In this document: in pieces, positions 8,526 to 17,438 of the stretch
Numbering within the stretch: the first letter of the stretch is position 1
How the letters are laid out: each line of letters starts with the position of its first letter
NCBI RefSeq assembly: GCF_013184805.1
Contig: NZ_JAATNG010000004.1
Span: forward strand, 283,423-347,422
From: Pseudoruegeria sp. HB172150
Lineage (GTDB): Bacteria; Pseudomonadota; Alphaproteobacteria; Rhodobacterales; Rhodobacteraceae
DNA length: 64,000 nucleotides
Reading direction: 5' to 3'
The notes under the pieces: generated by a model
What the model was told of the DNA's origin: nothing
Seen by the model: the letters and a program-made list of their open reading frames with translations, nothing else
Databases searched by the model: none
Translations under genes and position numbers: made by a program

Positions 8526-8555
8526 TCCCGGCCGGGCGCAAGTGTCTGGCCGGGA
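8526..8555 (+). terminator. Hairpin between binding protein and permease genes (attenuator or mRNA-stability element)
   Basis: Perfect 8-bp stem TCCCGGCC / GGCCGGGA with a 14-nt loop, placed 20 bp after the binding-protein stop codon and about 100 bp before the permease start. There is no clear T-run. Such hairpins commonly let cells make more binding protein than membrane protein from one operon; that role is inferred from position. Confidence 0.5.
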
Positions 8556-8651
8556 CCCGGAAGCCCGGAAACCTCCTGGTCAGATTATCCGGAGTAATCC
8601 GGCGCGTTCTTCTTCAGGAAAACGGCCTTCCGACAGCCCGCAGCCTATCGA

Positions 8652-9446
8652 ATGACCCCAACCCCGAAACCGGAAGAGGATTTCCCCTGGTGGCTCGTGG
8701 CCGCCGGGCTGATTGCCGCATATGCCTTCTACCGGATCCTGACGGACGATCTTTACACCCAGATCCTCGAAACCGTGTCCAGGGGCATCGGCATCACGGT
8801 GATGGTGACGCTGATCGGCTTCGGCTCCGCCTGTGTCGTCGGCCTCGGCCTCGCCACGGCAAGCCTGTCGCGCTTCATCGTGCTGCGGCAGAGCGCGCGG
8901 TTCTATATCGAGATCATCCGCGGCGTCCCGATCATCGTGCTCTTGCTCTACGTCGCCTTCGTCGTCGCCCCGGCGCTCGTCGCCGCCTGGAACTGGGTGG
9001 CCGGAAATCTCGGCCTCGAACCGATCCGCACTCGTGATTTCCCGTTGCTCTGGCGCGCGGTGCTGGCGCTGACCATCGGCTATTCCGCCTTCATCGCCGA
9101 GGTGTTCCGCGCCGGGCTGCAATCGGTAGACGAAGGCCAGATCGAGGCGGCAGAGGCGCTGGGTCTGAACGGGTGGCAGCGGTTCCGGCACATCGTGTTT
9201 CCGCAGGCGTTCCGCACGATCCTGCCGCCGCTGGGCAACGATTTCGTCGCCATGGTCAAGGACAGTTCGCTGGTCTCGGTCCTTGGCGTCGCCGATATCA
9301 CCCAGCTCGGCAAGGTGACGGCCGCCAGCAATTTCCGCTATTTCGAGACCTACAACGTGGTGGCGTTCCTCTACCTATTGATGACGGTTTCACTGTCGCT
9401 CGGCCTGCGAAGGCTCGAACAACGGTTGAGGCGAAAACCCGGCTGA
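8652..9446 (+). CDS. Amino-acid ABC transporter permease (HisM/GlnP family)
   Basis: 264 residues with about five hydrophobic segments. It has a family-typical RFYIEIIRGVPIIVLLLYVAF start of the transport domain and an EAA loop EAAEALGLNGWQRFRHIVFPQAFRTILPP (roughly 158-186), which docks onto the ATPase. The charged N-terminus (TPTPKPEEDFPWW) is slightly extended. It works with the binding protein upstream. Polar amino-acid importers need an ATPase of the GlnQ type; none follows here (the next gene is a DUF4399 protein), so it must borrow one from elsewhere. Confidence 0.92.
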   Translation: MTPTPKPEEDFPWWLVAAGLIAAYAFYRILTDDLYTQILETVSRGIGITVMVTLIGFGSACVVGLGLATASLSRFIVLRQSARFYIEIIRGVPIIVLLLYVAFVVAPALVAAWNWVAGNLGLEPIRTRDFPLLWRAVLALTIGYSAFIAEVFRAGLQSVDEGQIEAAEALGLNGWQRFRHIVFPQAFRTILPPLGNDFVAMVKDSSLVSVLGVADITQLGKVTAASNFRYFETYNVVAFLYLLMTVSLSLGLRRLEQRLRRKPG

Positions 9447-9495
9447 CCTAACGTCGCGTTAAGGCAGAATCACAACTCAACCGGGAGGATTATCC

Positions 9496-9927
9496 ATGCG
9501 CTACTTCGTGGCCGCTCTCTGCCTCGCCGCCGCGCCCGTCTGGGCCGGCGAAACCCCTGCGCCCGAAGGCGCATCCGTCTACTTCATCACGCCCACCGAC
9601 GGCGAAGCCGTCTCCGGTCCCGTGACAGTCCGGTTCGGTCTGACCGGCATGGGCGTCGCGCCCGCCGGAACCGAGAAGGAAAACACCGGTCACCACCACC
9701 TCCTGATCGACCGACCGCCGCTGGGCGAAGGCGAGGACGGGATGGAAGAGCTCGACTACGCCATCCTCAACGATGACCATAACCGCCACTTCGGCGGCGG
9801 CCAGACAGAGGTGGTTCTGGAACTCGAGCCGGGCGAGCACACGCTCCAGCTGGTGCTGGGCGATGCCGGGCACGTGCCCTTCGATCCGCCCGTTGCCTCG
9901 GACGTGATCACCATAACCGTCGAATAG
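9496..9927 (+). CDS. DUF4399 domain-containing periplasmic protein
   Basis: 143 residues with a signal peptide (1-17, WAGET). The body matches DUF4399: SVYFITPTDGEAVSGPVTVRFGLTGMGVAPAG, then a conserved HHHLLID and a DDHNRHFGGGQTEVVLELEPGEHTLQLVLGD section with several histidines. The function is not known; clustered His residues suggest metal binding, which is inference. A good ribosome-binding site (GGGAGG) lies just before the ATG. It stands alone between the permease and the M3 peptidase. Confidence 0.87.
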   Translation: MRYFVAALCLAAAPVWAGETPAPEGASVYFITPTDGEAVSGPVTVRFGLTGMGVAPAGTEKENTGHHHLLIDRPPLGEGEDGMEELDYAILNDDHNRHFGGGQTEVVLELEPGEHTLQLVLGDAGHVPFDPPVASDVITITVE

Positions 9928-9989
9928 CCCTTTCAGCCGCCAACACGGCTGATACGGTGGGGGCGACACCGGAACAGGAGCCGCCCCCG

Positions 9990-12017
9990 ATGACCAATCC
10001 GCTGCTGATCGACTGGGACACCCCGTTCGAGATGCCGCCTTTCGACAAGATCTCCGACGGGGATTTCGAGGAGGCGTTCGAAAAGTCGATGGCCGAGGCG
10101 AAGGCGGAGATCGCCCGCATCGCCGACAACCCCGAGCCGTCGACCTTCGCCAACACGATCGAGGCGCTGGAACGCGCCGACGAGCGGCTCGGCAAGGTGC
10201 TTTCGGTTTTCTATTCGCTCGCCGGGGCCGACTCGAACGAAAAACGCGAGGAGCTGCAGCGCGCTTTCTCGCCGAAGCTGGCGCAATACAGTTCCGAGAT
10301 CACAATGAACGCCGCGCTGTTCGCGCGGATCGACACGCTGTGGAACGAACGCGACAGCCTCGGCCTGACTGACGAGCAGATGCGCGTGCTGTACCTGACC
10401 CGGCGCGGTTTCGTCCGTTCCGGCGCGCAGCTGGAGGGCTTCGCGCGCGACCGGCTGAAGCAGGTCAAGGAACGGCTGGCCGTGCTCGGCACCCAGTTCA
10501 CGCAGAACCTGCTGGCGGATGAACGCGGCTGGTTCATGGAACTGGACGAGGCGGACCTTGAAGGCCTGCCCGAATTCGTCCTCGCATCCGCCCGTGCCGC
10601 CGGCGAGGAAAAGGGCGTGGACGGCCCCGCGATCACCCTGTCGCGGTCGCTGATCGTGCCGTTCCTGCAGTTCTCGCCCCGCCGCGACCTGCGCGAACGG
10701 GCATATCGTGCCTGGACATCTCGCGGCGCCAATGGCGGCGAGACCGACAACCGCGACATCGCGACGGAGATCCTGCAGCTGCGCGAGGAGCGCGCGAACC
10801 TGCTCGGCTACGACAGCTTTGCCGAATACAAGCTGGAAACCGAGATGGCGAAAACGCCCGATGCGGTGCGCGACCTACTGATGCAGGTCTGGGAACCGGC
10901 GCGGACCCGGGCCGAGGAGGACGCGCTGCGCCTTGCCGCCATGATGCACAATGACGGCGTGAACGGAGAGCTGGAGCCTTGGGACTGGCGCTATTACTCG
11001 GAGAAACGGCGCAAGGAAGAGCATGACCTCGATGAAGCCGAACTGAAGCCGTACCTGCAGCTGGAACGGATGACCGAGGCCGCATTCGCCTGCGCGAACC
11101 GGCTGTTCGGGCTGGAGTTCAGGGAAGTCGACCTGCCGAAATACCATCCCGACGTGCGCACCTGGGAGGTGACGCGCGGCGGCAAGCACATGGCGATCTT
11201 CGTCGGCGACTATTTCGCGCGCGGGTCAAAGCGGTCGGGCGCCTGGTGTTCCGCCATGCGGTCGCAGCAGAAGCTGGCGGGCGACATCCGCCCAATCGTC
11301 ATCAACGTCTGCAACTTCGCCAAACCGGAAAAGGGCAAGCCTGCGCTCCTGTCCTACGACGACGCGCGCACCCTGTTCCACGAATTCGGCCACGCGCTGC
11401 ACCAGATGCTGTCGGACCAGACCTACGAGTCGATCTCCGGCACCTCGGTCGCGCGCGATTTCGTGGAGCTGCCCAGCCAGCTTTACGAGCACTGGCTGGA
11501 AGTGCCGGAGGTGCTGTCGGAATTCGCGACCCACGCGGAGACCGGCGAGCCGATGCCGAAGGAGATGCTCGACAAGGTGATCGCCGCGGCGACCTACGAC
11601 ATGGGGCAGCAGACCGTGGAATACGTGGCCTCGGCCCTCGTCGATCTGGAGTTCCATTCCGGCGAGGCGCCGGACGACGCGATGGCGAAGCAGGCGGAGA
11701 TACTGGACAGCATCGGAATTCCCAATGCGATCCGGATGCGTCACGCAACCCCGCATTTCAGCCACGTGTTCTCTGGCGACGGCTATTCGTCGGGCTACTA
11801 CAGCTACATGTGGTCCGAGGTGATGGACGCGGATGCCTTCGAGGCCTTCGAGGAAGCCGGAGGTGCCTTCGACGCCGAGATGGCGAAGAAGCTGGAAACC
11901 TACATCCTGTCGGCGGGCGGGTCGGAAGAGGCTGACGTGCTTTACACCAAGTTCCGCGGCAAGATGCCAGGGGTGGAGGCGCTGCTGAAAGGGCGCGGGC
12001 TGCTCGACGCCGCCTGA
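9990..12017 (+). CDS. M3 family metallopeptidase (oligopeptidase A / peptidyl-dipeptidase Dcp type)
   Basis: 675 residues from the ATG at 9990, preceded by AGGAG at 9974; an upstream in-frame GTG at 9957 is less likely. The thermolysin-like zinc motif HEFGH is at 464-468 (FHEFGHALHQML), with the third ligand Glu in the following helix. The C-terminal YSSGYYSYMWSEVMDADAFEAFEEAG is the characteristic M3 substrate-site region. The enzyme degrades cytosolic oligopeptides, including cleaved signal peptides. No signal peptide is seen, as expected. Confidence 0.94.
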   Translation: MTNPLLIDWDTPFEMPPFDKISDGDFEEAFEKSMAEAKAEIARIADNPEPSTFANTIEALERADERLGKVLSVFYSLAGADSNEKREELQRAFSPKLAQYSSEITMNAALFARIDTLWNERDSLGLTDEQMRVLYLTRRGFVRSGAQLEGFARDRLKQVKERLAVLGTQFTQNLLADERGWFMELDEADLEGLPEFVLASARAAGEEKGVDGPAITLSRSLIVPFLQFSPRRDLRERAYRAWTSRGANGGETDNRDIATEILQLREERANLLGYDSFAEYKLETEMAKTPDAVRDLLMQVWEPARTRAEEDALRLAAMMHNDGVNGELEPWDWRYYSEKRRKEEHDLDEAELKPYLQLERMTEAAFACANRLFGLEFREVDLPKYHPDVRTWEVTRGGKHMAIFVGDYFARGSKRSGAWCSAMRSQQKLAGDIRPIVINVCNFAKPEKGKPALLSYDDARTLFHEFGHALHQMLSDQTYESISGTSVARDFVELPSQLYEHWLEVPEVLSEFATHAETGEPMPKEMLDKVIAAATYDMGQQTVEYVASALVDLEFHSGEAPDDAMAKQAEILDSIGIPNAIRMRHATPHFSHVFSGDGYSSGYYSYMWSEVMDADAFEAFEEAGGAFDAEMAKKLETYILSAGGSEEADVLYTKFRGKMPGVEALLKGRGLLDAA

Positions 12018-12116
12018 CCCCCGCGACGATCTGCGCCTTGCCCGGAGCGGCCGATTGTAATGCACCTGTCACCGAAGCGGCCTAGTGCTGCTTCGGACAC
12101 TGGCGGGAGCCTTGGG

Positions 12117-13700
12117 ATGGAAATCCGCGACATTCTGGATGGCGGCGCCTGCAAGCGCGACCTCGCGGAGGCGCTGCGCGCGCGGCTGACGGTGCTGCGC
12201 GCTCAGGCGCTGGCAGAGGCGGACGGCACGCTTGCCAGTTGGCGGCGCGCGGTGACGCGGCAGGAATTCCTGCCGTCCGTGGAAAACCTCGCGCTGTATC
12301 TCTCGCTGCGAAAGCTCGACCTGACAGTCGAGCAGGAGGCGCTGACCGCGCTCGGCCTGTCCTCGCTCGGCCGGTCGGAGGCGCATGTGCTGGGCTCGCT
12401 AGACGCCGTGATCGCGGCGCTGACCGCGATGGTGTCCGCCGCGCCGGTCGAAGGACCCGTGCATCGCGACAAGGCCGCCGCCCGCGACCGCATCGGCGCC
12501 CGGCGCGACGCGATCTTCGGCACGGACGTGCCGGAACACACGACGCGCATCCTGGTGACGCTGCCGTCAGAGGCGGCGACGGACCCGGACCTTGTGACCC
12601 GGCTGATCGCGGCAGGCGGGTCCACCGTGCGCATCAACTGCGCGCATGACGCGCCGGAGGACTGGGCGAAGATGATCGCCCACACCCGCGCCGCCGCAGA
12701 GGCGGTCGGACGCCGCGTGCCGATCCTCATGGACCTCGCCGGTCCGAAGGTGCGCACGCGGGATATGTCGATCCCGGCGGACCTGCTGGCGCGGGAGAAG
12801 AAGAAAAAACTCAAGCATCTCAAAGAAGAAGGGCTGGAGCTTTCGGATCTCGGGGGCCGGCTGATGCGCGGCGACCGGATGGTTCTGGCCGACACGCTGC
12901 GCGCAGATGAACGCCTGTTCACCGTAACGCTCAGCCATCCGGAACTGCTCGACCAGCTGAAGCCCGGCGCTATGGTCTGGTTCGACGACGGCAAGATCGG
13001 CGCCCATGTCGAGGCGGTGGAAGGCCGCCGCGCCGAGCTGGAGGTGCTGCACGCCCCCGCCAAGGGCGCGCGGCTGAAGGCCGAGAAGGGCGTTAACCTG
13101 CCCGGTGTTGCGGTCGACATTCCGGCGCTGACCGATGCCGACCGCAACGCGCTCGACTTCGTGGTCGGGCGTGCCGACATCATCGGCTATTCCTTCGTCC
13201 AGACCGCGCGCGACGTGCGCGGGCTGCAGGAGGCGATTGCCGCCCGACTGCCCGAAGGCGCCGCGCCGCCCGCGATCATCCTCAAGATCGAGACCGACCT
13301 TGCCGTGCGCAACCTTCCCCGGCTGATCGTGCAGGCGGGCGGCCGGATGCCGGTGGCGGTGATGATCGCGCGCGGCGATCTGGCTGTGGAGATCGGGCTG
13401 GAACGGCTGTCAGAGATCCAGGAAGAGATCCTGTGGCTCTGCGAGGCGGCAGAGGTGCCGGTGGTCTGGGCGACGCAGGTGCTGGAAGGACTGTGCAAGG
13501 ACGGCTTTGCAAGCCGCGCCGAGACGACAGACGCCGCCATGGGCCAGCGCGCCGAATGCGTGATGCTGAACAAGGGGCCCTATGCCGAGGAGGCGGTGGC
13601 GTTCCTCGCGCGGGTGTTGCGGCGGATGAACCGGCACCAGTCGAAAAAGTCGCCGCGTCTGGCGCCGCTGCGCGCCTGGCGGGAGCCGGAGGGGCTTTAA
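12117..13700 (+). CDS. Pyruvate kinase family protein, short form without C-terminal regulatory domain
   Basis: About 527 residues from the ATG at 12117 (GGGAG upstream); an in-frame ATG at 12060 would add 19 residues. After an N-terminal helical extension of about 130 residues comes the PK core: TVRINCAHD (RxNxSH-like), ILMDLAGPKVRT, a B-domain insert, LKIETDLAVRN (catalytic Lys), MIARGDLAVEIG, WATQVLEGL and SRAETTDAAMGQRAECVMLNKGPY. The sequence ends soon after the barrel, so the PK C-terminal allosteric domain is missing and the usual MLSGET reads MLNKGPY. It belongs to an atypical PK branch; phosphoenolpyruvate kinase activity is likely but not certain. Confidence 0.8.
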   Translation: MEIRDILDGGACKRDLAEALRARLTVLRAQALAEADGTLASWRRAVTRQEFLPSVENLALYLSLRKLDLTVEQEALTALGLSSLGRSEAHVLGSLDAVIAALTAMVSAAPVEGPVHRDKAAARDRIGARRDAIFGTDVPEHTTRILVTLPSEAATDPDLVTRLIAAGGSTVRINCAHDAPEDWAKMIAHTRAAAEAVGRRVPILMDLAGPKVRTRDMSIPADLLAREKKKKLKHLKEEGLELSDLGGRLMRGDRMVLADTLRADERLFTVTLSHPELLDQLKPGAMVWFDDGKIGAHVEAVEGRRAELEVLHAPAKGARLKAEKGVNLPGVAVDIPALTDADRNALDFVVGRADIIGYSFVQTARDVRGLQEAIAARLPEGAAPPAIILKIETDLAVRNLPRLIVQAGGRMPVAVMIARGDLAVEIGLERLSEIQEEILWLCEAAEVPVVWATQVLEGLCKDGFASRAETTDAAMGQRAECVMLNKGPYAEEAVAFLARVLRRMNRHQSKKSPRLAPLRAWREPEGL

Positions 13701-13710
13701 ACCGTGTTTC

Positions 13711-13729
13711 GGATCGCCTTCGGCGATCC
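13711..13729 (+). terminator. Hairpin after the pyruvate kinase gene
   Basis: Perfect 8-bp stem GGATCGCC / GGCGATCC with a TTC loop, starting 10 bp after the stop codon. It is followed directly by a second G6/C6 hairpin at 13738-13754 that belongs to the dispersed repeat described next. No long T-run, but the double hairpin probably ends transcription. Confidence 0.6.
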
Positions 13730-13737
13730 GATCCGCC

Positions 13738-13790
13738 GGGGGGCTTTGCCCCCCAGACCCCCCAGGATACTTTTGACCAGAAGAAGCAGG
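13738..13790 (+). repeat. Dispersed hairpin repeat, copy a
   Basis: GGGGGG-CTTTG-CCCCCC hairpin (13738-13754), then GGATAC at 13765-13770, TTTT, and GACCAGAAGAAGCAG at 13775-13789. Four further copies lie at 48159-48216, 56292-56327, 56441-56476 (inverted) and 62711-62766 (inverted). In every case the repeat lies downstream of a gene and reads in the same direction as that gene. Confidence 0.75.
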
Positions 13791-13819
13791 CGGTGATTTG
13801 TCTTGGGCGCAACGCTTGC

Positions 13820-14728
13820 TCAGCGGCTCGGATCGTCCGGGTGCGGCATGACGCCAACGGGATCCTTGTGGATCATCACGTCCGCCTGCGGGTAGGCCTT
13901 GAGGATGGCGCGGCGCAAGCCGGCGCCGATGGCATGAGCCGCGTCGAGGGTCTGCTCGCCATCGAGTTCGATATGCAGGTTGACGAAGACGACCGAGCCG
14001 GCGGTGCGGGTCTTCAGGTCATGAAATCCGCGCACGCCTGGATAATCGCCCGCGATCTGCTCGATCCCGGCCACCATTTCCGGGTCGGCGGCGCGGTCCA
14101 TCAACGCGTCCAGGGCGGATTTGCCGATCCGCAGTGCGCCGAAAACGAGCATGGCCGCGGCGCCGAGGGCGACGATGCTGTCGACCTGTCCGAGGCCGAA
14201 CTGCGATGAAGCGATCAGCGCGAGGATGGCTCCCACCGCGGGAATGAGGTCGCCGAGGTAGTGCAGCTGGTCCGCCGCCACCACCTTGTTGCCGGTGATG
14301 CGGATTACCCGGCGCTGGTACAGCACCAGCGCCGCGGTCAGCGCGATGGAAAGGACCATCACACCGATACCCGCGGCCTCTGCCCCGATGGGCGAAGGCG
14401 GGCCGGAAATCAGCCGCGAAACGGCGCCCCAGGTAATTGCGGCGGCCGAGGCGAGGATCACCGCCGACTGCCCCAGCGCCGCCAGATCCTCGGCCGATGA
14501 ATGGCCGAAGGCGTGATCCTCGTCCGCGGGCTTGGACGCGTAGACGATGGCGGCGAGGCCGCCCAGCGACATCATCAGGTCGAGGCCGCTGTCCACGAGG
14601 CTCGCGGCGACGGCCAGCGAGGAGGTAACGCTGAGCGCCCAGAGCTTCGACAGCACCAGGATAAGGGCGACCGAGGCCGACATCAGCCCCGCCGAAAGGT
14701 TGAGTCCGTGAGCCTTGTTGCGCGCCAC
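13820..14728 (-). CDS. Cation diffusion facilitator family transporter
   Basis: 302 residues from a GTG at 14728 with GGCGGA upstream; the open frame continues further, but the family's usual length is about 300. The first TM segment is LNLSAGLMSASVALILVLSKLWAL. The CDF signature SLAVAASLVDSGLDLMMSLGG carries the transport-site Asp residues (SxxxDSxxD), and a second site is HYLGDLIP. A cytoplasmic C-terminal ferredoxin-like domain ends in histidine-containing sequence. FieF-like exporters move zinc, iron or cadmium out against protons; the metal cannot be told. Confidence 0.92.
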   Translation of the reverse strand: MARNKAHGLNLSAGLMSASVALILVLSKLWALSVTSSLAVAASLVDSGLDLMMSLGGLAAIVYASKPADEDHAFGHSSAEDLAALGQSAVILASAAAITWGAVSRLISGPPSPIGAEAAGIGVMVLSIALTAALVLYQRRVIRITGNKVVAADQLHYLGDLIPAVGAILALIASSQFGLGQVDSIVALGAAAMLVFGALRIGKSALDALMDRAADPEMVAGIEQIAGDYPGVRGFHDLKTRTAGSVVFVNLHIELDGEQTLDAAHAIGAGLRRAILKAYPQADVMIHKDPVGVMPHPDDPSR

Positions 14729-14805
14729 GCCGATCGTTCCGCCAGTTACATTTTTTGATGGCCGTTGAATCGCAGACCCGGCCCGCGAGGCCAAGCCCGA
14801 AATCC

Positions 14806-15792
14806 CTAAAGAAAGACCTTGTCGCGGATGCGGGTCCAGGCGCGGCGGGTGAAATTGTCCTTTGCCGGCTCCAGGCAGGACTGGCCGAGGAACCAGTAAA
14901 GGTACTTTTCGTATGGGAATCCGTTCATTTCCTCGGACCCGTAGAGCAGCGCATCGCGCAGGTCGTTCTCGCGGCGCGGCGTCAAGGTTGCGTGCCAGTA
15001 GTCGGACTTGCCGCAGGTGATCACGCATTTGCGCTGCATCAGCGCCTCGAAGCCGGCAGAGGAGTTCTGCGTCACCACCATCCGGCTGGCAGCGGAAAGG
15101 TCATGGACAGAGGCGACAGTGACGGTGACGTTCCGGTAATCGGCGGCGATCTCGAACAGCGCCTTGCGGTCCTGTTTCGACTGATCGGGATGCGGCTTCA
15201 CATAGATCCGCTCCTCGGCGCAGGTGGTGGCGGCGATCCGGATCATCGCCTCCGCCGTAAGGTAATGGCTGCGCCCCGGCCCCGTCGTTTCCGGCTGGCA
15301 GAAGACTGTGGCGGCAGCCGGCTTGAGGCCGCCGGGCACGCGCGGTTCCTGCGTCCGGTTCGAAACGTTCTCGCGCAGCATGTAGCCGGTGACGCCGTTG
15401 AAGAAGTACTCCGCATTTCCTGCGTCGACCTCCTGTTCGCAGAAGCGGGCAAAGCGCAGCGAGGAGTTCCAGCCGGTGCCCAGTTCGTCGAGATACCAGA
15501 AACCCCAGACATGGGCGGGATGGACATGCAGCTGTCCGGGGCCGTAGCCCGGCGGGCAGCCGACCATCAGGTGGATATGGTCCTGTTCCAGCAGCATGCG
15601 CGAGGCGGTGCCTTCGGCGCTGACAACGCGCGAGGGGATACCCTTGGCGGTGGCATGGCGGAAGGTCTTGACGAAGAATTCGTGGTCGCCGCGCTCTATC
15701 GGGTCGAGCCAGCCCGGGCCGGCGTGCACAACCAGCGCCTTGCCCCGGTCCGCCGACCCGGCGGCGCGAAAGGGGCGGGCGAGCACGTTCAC
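14806..15792 (-). CDS. Capsular polysaccharide synthesis/export-like protein (KpsS/KpsC-type fold)
   Basis: 328 residues, soluble. The middle and C-terminal parts contain YVKPHPDQSKQDRKALFEIA and VVTQNSSAGFEALMQRKCVIT, the pattern of the Capsule_synth (KpsC/KpsS) family, where the HPD and NSSxxFEA motifs form the nucleotide-sugar site of beta-Kdo transferases. The family call is moderately secure. The usual partner kps export genes are absent here, so the acceptor is unknown. It lies 4 bp downstream of an SH3 protein gene on the same strand, so the two may be cotranscribed. Confidence 0.62.
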   Translation of the reverse strand: MNVLARPFRAAGSADRGKALVVHAGPGWLDPIERGDHEFFVKTFRHATAKGIPSRVVSAEGTASRMLLEQDHIHLMVGCPPGYGPGQLHVHPAHVWGFWYLDELGTGWNSSLRFARFCEQEVDAGNAEYFFNGVTGYMLRENVSNRTQEPRVPGGLKPAAATVFCQPETTGPGRSHYLTAEAMIRIAATTCAEERIYVKPHPDQSKQDRKALFEIAADYRNVTVTVASVHDLSAASRMVVTQNSSAGFEALMQRKCVITCGKSDYWHATLTPRRENDLRDALLYGSEEMNGFPYEKYLYWFLGQSCLEPAKDNFTRRAWTRIRDKVFL

Positions 15793-15796
15793 GCGG

Positions 15797-16306
15797 TTAC
15801 TCCGCCGAGGCGGTCATGTCGACCTTGTCGATGCCCCAGACCGCCTTGGCCGGCACCCAGCCGCGGTATCCTGCGGCCTCGACCTTACACCAGTCGAGTC
15901 GGCATTCGTCGAGATTGGCGACGACGCCAGCCTCAAGCGTTGCGTTCACCGGCGCGTTCGGATCGGGCTTCATCAGAAGCGATACCATGTCCTGTTCGAC
16001 CAGCACCGTCCGCACCCCGGACAGCAGGGAATAGTGCACCCACCCGCCCATGCCGTCACGGTCGAGGATTCGGCGCCAGTGGCCGTATTCGCCGACGATC
16101 TTCAGCGGCATGTCGCGGCGCTTGAAAACCCAGTCGATCCGGTGGCTCAGCGACGGCCCGCGCCGCACGTTGGCCTCGCTCGCCTTGAGCGAAACGAAGC
16201 GGGGAATCGGCAGGTTGGTGACCGGCCCGCGTTCCTGTGCCGCGGCACATGCCGCCACCGCCACGGCCAGTACCGCGGCGGTCACACCCGTTCTGATGCG
16301 CCTCAT
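15797..16306 (-). CDS. Secreted bacterial SH3 domain protein
   Basis: 169 residues starting at MRRIRTG (16306); longer in-frame starts precede the signal peptide and are rejected. Signal peptide 1-22 (AACAAAQ). The body has two SH3-like repeats: VRRGPSLSHRIDWVFKRRDMPLKIVGEYGHWRRILDRDGMGGWVHYSLL (about 47-95), then EAGVVANLDECRLDWCKVEAAGYRGWVPAKAVWG. Bacterial SH3 modules often bind peptidoglycan or peptide partners. It is divergent from the 2-hydroxyacid dehydrogenase across 145 bp. Confidence 0.85.
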   Translation of the reverse strand: MRRIRTGVTAAVLAVAVAACAAAQERGPVTNLPIPRFVSLKASEANVRRGPSLSHRIDWVFKRRDMPLKIVGEYGHWRRILDRDGMGGWVHYSLLSGVRTVLVEQDMVSLLMKPDPNAPVNATLEAGVVANLDECRLDWCKVEAAGYRGWVPAKAVWGIDKVDMTASAE

Positions 16307-16451
16307 GGTCGTCCCACTCGAAACCTGCTCTGTCACGGGCATTTTGCCGCCCATCCGGCACGGGGTTTTGCAACGCAATCAGTTGTGCCCCGCGTCCGTA
16401 ATTGCCACTGTGCCAGCGACGGGTTCGAAAGGGAACAGGGGAGAGCCGGGA

Positions 16452-17438
16452 ATGAGCCGTGAGCGTCTGAGTGTTGTCGTTACGCGACGGTTGCCAGAGG
16501 TGGTCGAAACACGGATGACCGAGCTTTTCGACGTGGAACTGCGCGACAGCGACGCTCCGCTGAGCCGCGACGAACTTGCCAGCGCGATGCGGCGGGCCGA
16601 TGTGCTGGTGCCGACGATCACCGACATCATCGACCAGGGCCTGCTGGCGCAGGCGGGCGACAAGCTGAAGCTGATCGCCAATTACGGCGCCGGGATCGAT
16701 CATATCGACGTCGCCACGGCACGGCAGCGCGGGATTCTCGTTTCCAACACGCCCGGCGTGGTGACAGAGGATACCGCGGACATGACCATGGCGCTGATCC
16801 TTGCCGTGACCCGGCGCATCCCCGAAGGGCTGGCGGTGATGCAGGCAGGCGAATGGACCGGCTGGACGCCGACCGCCTTCCTCGGCGGCCGCGTCGGCGG
16901 GCGACGGCTGGGCATTCTGGGCATGGGCCGGATCGGACAGGCGGTTGCGCGCCGGGCGCGCGCTTTCGGCATGCAGATCCACTATCACAACCGGAAAAGG
17001 CTGCGCCCGGAGATCGAGGAAGAGCTGGAGGCGACCTATTGGGATTCGCTCGACCAGATGGTCAGCCGGATGGACGTGATTTCCGTGAATTGCCCGCACA
17101 CGCCCTCGACCTTCCACCTGCTGAACGCGCGGCGGCTGAAGCTGATGAAGCCGTCGGCAGTGATCGTGAACACCTCGCGCGGCGAGGTGATCGACGAGAA
17201 CGCGCTGACCCGGATGCTGCGGGCGGGAGAGATCGCCGGCGCCGGGCTCGACGTGTTCGAGCGCGGGAAAGAGATCAACCCGCGCCTCCGTGAGCTGACC
17301 AATGTGGTCCTGCTGCCCCATATGGGTTCAGCCACCCGCGAGGGACGGGCCGAGATGGGCGAAAAGGTAATCATCAACATCAAGACCTTCGCCGACGGCC
17401 ACCGACCGCCGGACCTGGTCGTACCGAGCATGGTATGA
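16452..17438 (+). CDS. D-isomer-specific 2-hydroxyacid dehydrogenase (glyoxylate/hydroxypyruvate reductase type)
   Basis: 328 residues. The Rossmann motif GILGMGRIGQAVARRARAFGM is near residues 153-173. The substrate-binding NYGAGIDHID is near 76-85, and catalytic Arg (NTSRGEVIDE), Glu and His (LLPHMGSAT) are in the expected order. NTPGVVTEDTADMTMALIL is typical of the GyaR/GHPR group. The enzyme reduces glyoxylate or hydroxypyruvate with NAD(P)H. The stop overlaps the next gene's start (ATGA). Confidence 0.93.
   Translation: MSRERLSVVVTRRLPEVVETRMTELFDVELRDSDAPLSRDELASAMRRADVLVPTITDIIDQGLLAQAGDKLKLIANYGAGIDHIDVATARQRGILVSNTPGVVTEDTADMTMALILAVTRRIPEGLAVMQAGEWTGWTPTAFLGGRVGGRRLGILGMGRIGQAVARRARAFGMQIHYHNRKRLRPEIEEELEATYWDSLDQMVSRMDVISVNCPHTPSTFHLLNARRLKLMKPSAVIVNTSRGEVIDENALTRMLRAGEIAGAGLDVFERGKEINPRLRELTNVVLLPHMGSATREGRAEMGEKVIINIKTFADGHRPPDLVVPSMV

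Noticed and set aside
9957-9989. Upstream GTG start for the M3 peptidase
   Set aside because: It would add eleven non-conserved residues and has no ribosome-binding site; the ATG at 9990 has AGGAG at a proper distance.
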